Shown one piece after another: positions 6,797-11,949 of a DNA stretch of 13,611 nt. The notes beneath the pieces are model-generated. The model did not search any database. It was not told where the DNA came from and saw only the letters and a list, made by a program, of their open reading frames with translations. This DNA is from Thermoleophilia bacterium (GTDB lineage Bacteria; Actinomycetota; Thermoleophilia; Gaiellales; SKUG01), in contig JAGQUL010000037.1 in NCBI GenBank assembly GCA_020438525.1, positions 1 to 13,611 on the forward strand, written 5' to 3'. Positions within the stretch are counted from its first letter, which is position 1. Each line of letters begins with the position of its first letter. The position numbers were made by a program, and so were the translations under genes.

Positions 6797-9003
6797 GCAG
6801 CCCCACCACTACCAAGCCCGAAACCAGCACCCCCGTGCAGGGACGCATCCCGATGCGGCCGGGTGCCAGCATCCTCGGCATCGTTGCCGGCTGGGTGCTC
6901 GCCAACGTCGTGCTGACGCTGTTCCGCATGTGGAGCGGCGCCATCGACTGGAACGGCAGCGCGTCCGACTGGAAGGCGCTGCTCGGCCTGCACGGCGGCG
7001 ACTTCATGTTCGTCTCGCTGTACGGCGCGCTCGTCGGCCTGCTGTTCGTGGTCGCCGGACGCGACGCGATGATGAAGCCCGGGTTCCTGCGCGCGATCCC
7101 GATGATCGGCATCGGCTACTCCGTCGGCACGGCGGTCACGATGCTGATCCGCGACGCGTTCGGCCTGATCCCCTTCTCGCTGGGACCGGTGATGGTGTTC
7201 GGCACCGTGACCGCCTACCTGTTCTACGTCGGCGGCATGGGCGGATGGGGTGCATGGTTCTGGTACGCCAAGGGCGGTGCCACTCCCGAGCACGAGGACC
7301 ACTCCAACCACGGCGCTCGACGCGGCTGGCGCGACTACCTGATCTTCAACACCGACCACAAGGTGATCGGCCTGCAGTACCTGATCGCGGTGTTCTCGTT
7401 CATGCTCATCGGCGGCGCGCTCGCCGAGAGCGTGCGCGCGGAGCTCGCCAACCCCGAGCTGCAGTTCTTCACCGACGGTTCTGCGTACAACCAGATGATG
7501 ACGCTCCACGGCGTGATCATGCTGTTCCTGTTCATCATCCCGGTGTTCGCGGGCCTCGCGAACTACATCGTTCCGATCATGCTCGGCGCGCCCGACATGG
7601 CGTACCCGCGCCTCAACGCGCTCTCGTTCTGGACGTTCCTGTTCGGCGGCGGCGTGTTCCTCGCGTCCGTACCGCTCGGGTCGATGGAAGCCGGCTGGAC
7701 CAACTACGCCACGCTGTCGTCGTCCAACGGCGGGATCGACGTGGGCGTGGGCCAGCTGTTCTGGCTGCTCGGCATCCAGCTGGTCGGTGCTTCGTCGATC
7801 ATGACCGCGGTCAACTTCATCGTGACGATCGTCGCGATGCGCGCACCGGGCATGACGATGTGGCGCATGCCGCTGTTCGTGTGGGGCAACCTCACGCAGG
7901 CGCTGCTGATCACGTTCGGCACGCCGTTCGTGGCGGGCTCGCAGTTCATGGTCATGTTCGACCTGGTCATGGGCACGCACTTCTTCGACGCGATGCTCGG
8001 CGGCGACCCGATCAGCTACCAGCACATCTTCTGGTTCTACTCGCATCCCGCCGTGTACATCATGATCCTGCCGGGCTTCGGCCTGATCACCGACGTGATC
8101 ACCACGCACGCGCGCAAGCCGGCGTTCGGCTACCGCGCGCTGGCGATCTCCACGATCGGCATCGGATTCCTCGGCTTCACCGTGTGGGCCCACCACATGT
8201 ACGCCTCGGGCATGGCCGAGTGGATGCGCCTGCCGATGATGATCCTCACGATGCTGATCGCGGTGCCGACCGGCATCAAGGTGCTCGGCTGGACGGCCAC
8301 GCTGTGGAAGGCGAAGATCCACATGACCGTTCCGATGATGTGGACGCTCGGGTTCCTGTTCACGTTCACGTGCGGCGGCCTGACCGGCATCATGCTTGCC
8401 GCGGTGCCGTTCGACATCCACGTGCAGGACACGTACTTCGTGGTGGCGCACTTCCACTACGTGCTGTTCGGCGGCTCGGTGATGACCGTGTTCGCCGGCG
8501 TGTTCCACTGGTTCCCGAAGATGACCGGCCGCATGTTCGACGAGTCGCTCGGCAAGCTGCAGTTCTGGCTGATGTTCATCGGCATGAACCTCACGTTCTT
8601 CCCGATGCACTGGCTCGGAACGCTCGGCATGCCGCGACGCATCGCCGACTACCAGGAGCTCGCGATGAGCCACCCGTCGGTGCACGGCTGGAACAGCGTG
8701 ATCACCATCGGCGCGCTGCTGCAGGGCCTCGGCATGATCGTGTTCCTGTACAACATGTCGACCTCGTGGGCACGCGGTCCGATCGCGCCTGCCAACCCCT
8801 GGCGCAGCCGCACGCTCGAGTGGATGGTCTCGAGCCCGCCGCCGCTGTTCAACTTCCACGGCACCCCGGTCGTGACGGGTGCGCCCTACGACTACGGCCT
8901 CGAGGGCGCCCGGCACGCGCTGCTCGAAGGCGAGCCCGGATACGACGAGGCGATGGAGGCCGCGCTCAAGCGACGCCCGGCTCCCACCGCAGCAGCGCAC
9001 TGA
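6793..9003 (+). CDS. ctaD: Cytochrome c oxidase subunit I, A2-type, with extra N-terminal membrane domain
   Basis: 736 residues from a GTG that overlaps the subunit II stop (GTGA); AAGGAG at 6779-6784 lies 8 bases upstream and fixes this start. It reduces oxygen to water at a heme-CuB site and pumps protons. Heme ligands are His239 (TLHGVIMLF), His553 and His555 (VAHFHYV). CuB ligands are His418 (SHPAVY, with Tyr422 for the His-Tyr crosslink), His467 and His468 (WAHHMY). The K-channel Lys is Lys496 (VPTGIK). In YSHPAVY (416-422) Ala replaces the D-channel Glu of A1 enzymes, and Tyr-Ser precedes the His, the mark of A2-type oxidases. Residues 1-175 are extra: about four membrane helices (24-44, 70-89, 98-118, 129-157), then a charged loop, before the usual start near WRDYLIFNTDHK. 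The C-terminus shows LEWMVSSPPPLFNF. Confidence 0.97.
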   Translation: MSSPTTTKPETSTPVQGRIPMRPGASILGIVAGWVLANVVLTLFRMWSGAIDWNGSASDWKALLGLHGGDFMFVSLYGALVGLLFVVAGRDAMMKPGFLRAIPMIGIGYSVGTAVTMLIRDAFGLIPFSLGPVMVFGTVTAYLFYVGGMGGWGAWFWYAKGGATPEHEDHSNHGARRGWRDYLIFNTDHKVIGLQYLIAVFSFMLIGGALAESVRAELANPELQFFTDGSAYNQMMTLHGVIMLFLFIIPVFAGLANYIVPIMLGAPDMAYPRLNALSFWTFLFGGGVFLASVPLGSMEAGWTNYATLSSSNGGIDVGVGQLFWLLGIQLVGASSIMTAVNFIVTIVAMRAPGMTMWRMPLFVWGNLTQALLITFGTPFVAGSQFMVMFDLVMGTHFFDAMLGGDPISYQHIFWFYSHPAVYIMILPGFGLITDVITTHARKPAFGYRALAISTIGIGFLGFTVWAHHMYASGMAEWMRLPMMILTMLIAVPTGIKVLGWTATLWKAKIHMTVPMMWTLGFLFTFTCGGLTGIMLAAVPFDIHVQDTYFVVAHFHYVLFGGSVMTVFAGVFHWFPKMTGRMFDESLGKLQFWLMFIGMNLTFFPMHWLGTLGMPRRIADYQELAMSHPSVHGWNSVITIGALLQGLGMIVFLYNMSTSWARGPIAPANPWRSRTLEWMVSSPPPLFNFHGTPVVTGAPYDYGLEGARHALLEGEPGYDEAMEAALKRRPAPTAAAH

Positions 9004-9041
9004 CACGCGCGAACGAGACCAGCACGGAAGGCACCTGACCA

Positions 9042-9797
9042 ATGGCATCGCACGCAGCAACCGCCGCCGATCTCCACCACCACGACGAGGAGCACCCGCC
9101 CCCCGTCATCTGGAGCGCGCGCACGCCCATCAACCTCATGGGCATGCTGTTCTTCATCGGCTCGGAGATCGCGCTGTTCGGCTCGTTCTTCATGTCGTAC
9201 TTCTTCCTGCGCCTGGCGCAGGACGCCGACTACTCGAGCTGGGCGCACCAGATCGGCAACGCCCTGCCGATGGACGTCGTGACGTTCAACAGCCTGATCC
9301 TCTTCTCGAGCTCGGTCACGATCCACTACGCCGAGATCGCGCTGCTGCGCGGCTCGCGAGGCGGCATGAAGCTCTGGCTGGCGCTCACGATCCTGCTCGG
9401 CGGCACGTTCCTGGGCATCCAGATCGCGGAGTACACGAAGCTGATCGGCGACGAGTTCCTCGGCCCGACGACGAGCGCCTACTCGAGCGTGTTCTTCTCG
9501 CTGACCGGCATCCACGGCTCGCACGTGTTCGTGGGCCTGATCCTGCTCACGGTGATGCTCGTGCGCACGATGCGCGGTCACTACGGACCCTCGCCCGACA
9601 AGCACGTCGGCTTCCGCACGATGTCGATCTACTGGCACTTCGTCGACGTGGTCTGGATCTTCGTGTTCGGCCTGCTCTACGTGCCCGGCAACTGGGATCG
9701 CTGGAGCGAGAAGCCGATCTTCTTCGGCGGCGCGATCGTGATCATCCTGCTGCTCAACCTGCCGAAGCTGATCGGCAAGGGCGCGCCCAGGCACTGA
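9042..9797 (+). CDS. ctaE: Cytochrome c oxidase subunit III
   Basis: 251 residues. It is the non-redox core subunit that stabilises subunit I and its proton path. It has the five helices of the bacterial short form (about 29-58, 77-101, 109-131, 146-174, 192-214), preceded by a His-rich N-terminus. Family marks are GSEIALF (40-46, with the conserved Glu42 in the membrane), HGSHVFVG (158-165) and YWHFVDVVWIFVF (197-209). Unusually, a sixth hydrophobic stretch (about 225-243, FFGGAIVIILLLNL) and a basic tail follow the point where many subunits III end. GGAAGG lies 10 bases before the ATG, 38 bp after subunit I, so the three genes form one operon. No separate subunit IV (ctaF) follows, and the next gene points the other way. 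Confidence 0.95.
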   Translation: MASHAATAADLHHHDEEHPPPVIWSARTPINLMGMLFFIGSEIALFGSFFMSYFFLRLAQDADYSSWAHQIGNALPMDVVTFNSLILFSSSVTIHYAEIALLRGSRGGMKLWLALTILLGGTFLGIQIAEYTKLIGDEFLGPTTSAYSSVFFSLTGIHGSHVFVGLILLTVMLVRTMRGHYGPSPDKHVGFRTMSIYWHFVDVVWIFVFGLLYVPGNWDRWSEKPIFFGGAIVIILLLNLPKLIGKGAPRH

Positions 9798-9807
9798 CCA
9801 TCAGTGC
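9791..9807. terminator. Perfect inverted repeat over both stop codons of a convergent pair
   Basis: GCACTGA (9791-9797), CCA, TCAGTGC (9801-9807). The subunit III stop is the TGA ending the left arm, and the stop of the opposing membrane-protein gene is the TCA opening the right arm. The two genes are 3 bp apart. A 7-bp stem with a 3-base loop can form in either transcript. There is no T-run, so termination is plausible but not shown. Confidence 0.45.
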
Positions 9808-10373
9808 AGGCCGTGCGCGGGCGTGTCGCCCTCGAATGCGGCGACGTGCTCGCTCTCGATCTGGTCGATGTCGGCCCGGTCGGCCCAGGTGGCGAGCAGC
9901 ACGCCCGCGGTGAAGCCGAACACCATGTTGCCCCAGAGCATCACGATCAGGGGCAGGTCCTGGATCGCGTTTCCGCCGAGGCCTGCGCCGATGATCACCG
10001 TCGACCACACGAACGCCATCGCGCCGTAGATCAGGCCGAACAGCGTGACCGGGGTCCAGCCCTCGATGTCGAAGAGCGCTGCGAGCATCGCGTACGACGC
10101 GCCCACGAACACGCCGATCGCCAGGTGCAGCAGCAGCCCCACGGTCACCGGAACCAGGTCGAAGCCGGCGAGCGGCGACGCGGCGCTGTCGCCCAGCACC
10201 GCGCTCGACACGACCTTCAGGAACGTCCAGCCGTCGCTCGAGTCGGCGAACAGCGGATACGTCAGCGTCGCCACCGCGAGCATCACCAGCGCGCTCAGCG
10301 CGCCGGCCACGCTGCCCTGCGCGGCCACGAGCCGCCAGCGGATACGATGACCCCGAATGTTGGTGACCTGCAT
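9801..10373 (-). CDS. Conserved-looking four-helix membrane protein of unknown function
   Basis: 190 residues from the chosen ATG, which has an AGGAAAGGG ribosome site about 9 bases upstream. An in-frame start 30 codons earlier is rejected because it would run through the start of the divergent CxxC gene. Four membrane helices at about 16-38, 73-101, 107-130 and 139-163. Helix 2 carries His83 with glycines (LLLHLAIGVFVGASYAML), helix 3 has GLIYGAMAFVWS, and helix 4 has MLWGNMVFGFTAGV. The tail (165-190) is acidic, then His-bearing. I cannot name the family and see no ligand set strong enough to claim metal or heme binding. It is convergent with subunit III (3 bp gap) and divergent from the CxxC protein (41 bp gap), so shared regulation with the latter is possible. 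A link to the oxidase is only positional. Confidence 0.8.
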   Translation of the reverse strand: MQVTNIRGHRIRWRLVAAQGSVAGALSALVMLAVATLTYPLFADSSDGWTFLKVVSSAVLGDSAASPLAGFDLVPVTVGLLLHLAIGVFVGASYAMLAALFDIEGWTPVTLFGLIYGAMAFVWSTVIIGAGLGGNAIQDLPLIVMLWGNMVFGFTAGVLLATWADRADIDQIESEHVAAFEGDTPAHGLH

Positions 10374-10414
10374 GCCGATCGACCCTTTCCTCGCGAGCAC
10401 GGACGCGTGCGGCC

Positions 10415-11068
10415 GTGACTGATGCCACGCCGCAGCAGGTATCCGACTCGTCCCCGCGCGCACGTTCAGTAGGCATGCGCCGCGTCGTGAAGCTGCTCGT
10501 AGCTGTGGATCTGGTGATCCTCCTTGCCGTCGTGGCGGTCTGGCTCGTCGCGCGGTCCGGCGACGATCGTGCGAACGCCGTGAACGCGGGCCTGCGCGGA
10601 TCGCTGCCGCCGGCCGGCCAGTCGTGGCCCGACGAGCTCGCCTCGATCGACTCGATCACGCCGCCGATGCCGCGCGCCTCGAATCTCGCCGGCCACCCCG
10701 CCGTGCTGCTCGTGACCTGCATCGAGTGCCGCTCCGGCGACATCATGGGCGGGTTCCTCGGCCGGATCCAGCCGAGCGACCTGCCGGCCGACGCGCCGGT
10801 CCACGTGCTCACGTTCGACGGAGACCAGGCAGCGTGGCAGCAGCGCTATTCGGTGCGCGACGACGACCAGGTCGTGCTGCACCACGCGAGCACCGCGGCC
10901 GCGGCCGATCGGATCCGTGCCCGCCTCGGGATCGGCTCGATCGACGGTGCGGAGGAGAGCGGCGTGACGTTCGTCTACGACCCTGACGGCACGTGGCGCG
11001 CCAGCTACTCGATCGGGCAGCTCAACCTCGACGACCTCGCACACGACCTCGACGCGCTCGGCGACTGA
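10415..11068 (+). CDS. Membrane-anchored thioredoxin-like protein with a CxxC motif
   Basis: 217 residues from GTG. One membrane helix at about 24-46 (VVKLLVAVDLVILLAVVAVW) anchors an outside domain. VLLVTCIECRSGDIMGG (97-113) looks like the first strand and active-site helix of a thioredoxin fold, with Cys102 and Cys105 as the CxxC. VTFVYDPDGTWRASYSIGQL (184-203) matches the late strand pair of such domains, though the usual cis-proline is not evident. It is not a classical SCO protein, which has CxxxC and a later His, but the placement beside the oxidase makes a copper-delivery or disulfide role at CuA a fair guess. The start is uncertain: GTG 10415 has no clear ribosome site, and ATG 10475, just before the helix, is an alternative. 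It stands alone; 132 bp separate it from the antitoxin. Confidence 0.75.
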   Translation: MTDATPQQVSDSSPRARSVGMRRVVKLLVAVDLVILLAVVAVWLVARSGDDRANAVNAGLRGSLPPAGQSWPDELASIDSITPPMPRASNLAGHPAVLLVTCIECRSGDIMGGFLGRIQPSDLPADAPVHVLTFDGDQAAWQQRYSVRDDDQVVLHHASTAAAADRIRARLGIGSIDGAEESGVTFVYDPDGTWRASYSIGQLNLDDLAHDLDALGD

Positions 11069-11163
11069 TCGCCGGGCGGCGTGAACCCGGATCGTCGTCG
11101 CTCCCGATATGCGTGCGGGCGCGATGGCGTTCATCCGGCACGACGCTCACCGGCGGCGCCGCG

Positions 11164-11205
11164 ATCATGTAGTCATCGTGGCATTTGCTACGATGACTAC
11201 ATGAT
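11164..11205. promoter_or_regulatory. Palindromic operator of the toxin-antitoxin pair, overlapping the start codon
   Basis: A perfect 16-bp inverted repeat: ATCATGTAGTCATCGT (11164-11179) and ACGATGACTACATGAT (11190-11205), with a 10-base spacer. The right arm contains both candidate start codons (11201 and 11204) and most of a -10 box. Binding of the antitoxin or the complex here would block transcription, the usual autoregulation for this class. In RNA the arms could also fold and hide the start. The 95 bp before it (11069-11163) show nothing I can interpret. Confidence 0.8.
11189..11194 (+). promoter_or_regulatory. -10 box TACGAT giving a leaderless antitoxin mRNA
   Basis: TACGAT fits TANNNT and ends 6 bases before the ATG at 11201, so the predicted first transcribed base is the A of that codon. 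No Shine-Dalgarno exists between the box and the start, which agrees with leaderless translation. No clear -35 hexamer is seen; the left arm of the palindrome occupies that position. Confidence 0.55.
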
Positions 11206-11512
11206 GAATCCCGTCGGAGTTCGCGAGCTCAAGGCCAACCTCAGCGCGTACGTCGATCGTGCGCGCAACGGCGAGGAGATCATCGTGATGCTTCGCGGGG
11301 AGCCCGTGGTGCGGATCACGCCGCTCGATTACGAGGATCCGCGCGCGAGAGGCCTGCGCGAGGGCTGGCTGAAGCCCGCGCAGCGTCCGGGCAGCCTGCG
11401 GGATCATGTGTTTCCGAAGGTCACCATCGATCGTGAGGCGCAGCGGGAGCTCCAGCGTGATCGCGATCGATGGGATCAGCGCGTCGATCCGGATCAGGGT
11501 GGTGACCGATGA
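11201..11512 (+). CDS. Phd/YefM-type antitoxin (VapB role)
   Basis: 103 residues. The N-terminal domain, VGVRELKANLSAYVDRARNG (5-24) followed by EEIIVMLRGEPVVRITPL (25-42), is the Phd/YefM fold, which dimerises, binds the operator and carries a C-terminal toxin-neutralising tail. Here the tail (43-103) is highly charged and contains QRELQRDRDRWDQR. ATG 11201 or ATG 11204 is the start; upstream in-frame codons back to 11081 translate to Arg/Ser-rich sequence and lie before the -10 box. The stop overlaps the toxin start by ATGA, so the two are translationally coupled. It presumably represses its own operon through the surrounding palindrome. Confidence 0.9.
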   Translation: MMNPVGVRELKANLSAYVDRARNGEEIIVMLRGEPVVRITPLDYEDPRARGLREGWLKPAQRPGSLRDHVFPKVTIDREAQRELQRDRDRWDQRVDPDQGGDR

Positions 11513-11925
11513 TCTACGTGGATTCCAGCGCCTGGGTCGCGTTGTATCGAGCCGAGGAGGATCGCACGTTCCTGATCCGCACGATTCTCGCGACGATGTC
11601 GTGGCAGGTCGCCGGCACTCGCCTGGTCCAGGTCGAGACCGAGCGAAATCTTGCCCTGCGCGCAGGCGACACGACGCAGGCGGAGCTTCACCTCGAGGAC
11701 TTTCGGCATGCGTGGCAGGGCGTGGAGCAGATCGACATCGACGATGACACGTGGGAACTCGCGCGGCAGCTCGCGATTACCACGCGGCTGCGCGCGCCGG
11801 ATGCGATTCACCTCGCAGCGCTGGAGCGGCTCGGCGTACAAGGTGCGCTCCTGCTGACGTTTGACCGTGCGCTCGCGCAGGCCGCGCACGACCGCGGCTT
11901 CGGGGTGGTCGGCGGCGCGATCTGA
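11509..11925 (+). CDS. vapC: VapC-like PIN-domain toxin (ribonuclease)
   Basis: 138 residues, normal for VapC. PIN toxins cut RNA, often tRNA or rRNA, with Mg2+ held by acidic residues. The expected acidic set is present: Asp5 in MIYVDSSAWV, Glu43 in VQVETERN, Asp98 in RAPDAIHLAA and Asp119 in TFDRAL. It overlaps the antitoxin by 4 bases (ATGA). The ORF is intact, so the toxin is probably active and needs its antitoxin. It is convergent with the menaquinone gene, 9 bp apart. The pair is self-contained between unrelated chromosomal genes, as mobile toxin-antitoxin modules often are, but no integration scar is seen. Confidence 0.93.
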   Translation: MIYVDSSAWVALYRAEEDRTFLIRTILATMSWQVAGTRLVQVETERNLALRAGDTTQAELHLEDFRHAWQGVEQIDIDDDTWELARQLAITTRLRAPDAIHLAALERLGVQGALLLTFDRALAQAAHDRGFGVVGGAI

Positions 11926-11926
11926 T

Positions 11927-11949
11927 GTCACGCGTCAGTAGCGCGTGAC
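11927..11949. terminator. Perfect inverted repeat at the convergent toxin/menaquinone-gene junction
   Basis: GTCACGCG (11927-11934), a 7-base loop, CGCGTGAC (11942-11949). The loop contains the stop codon of the leftward menaquinone gene, and the toxin stop lies one base before the left arm. The 8-bp GC-rich stem could end or protect transcripts from both sides. No T-run is present. Confidence 0.5.

Noticed and set aside
6487..9060. 857-codon minus-strand frame opposite subunit I, and a 702-codon plus-strand frame within it
   Set aside because: Both are Arg/His/Asp-rich shadows of the subunit I gene, which has all heme and copper ligands.
10374..10463. Longer start for the four-helix membrane protein
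   Set aside because: It would overlap the divergent CxxC gene. The ATG at 10373 has a good ribosome site and begins just before the first helix.
11081..11200. Forty extra N-terminal codons for the antitoxin
   Set aside because: They translate to Arg/Ser-rich sequence, run through the operator and -10 box, and precede the standard Phd/YefM start.
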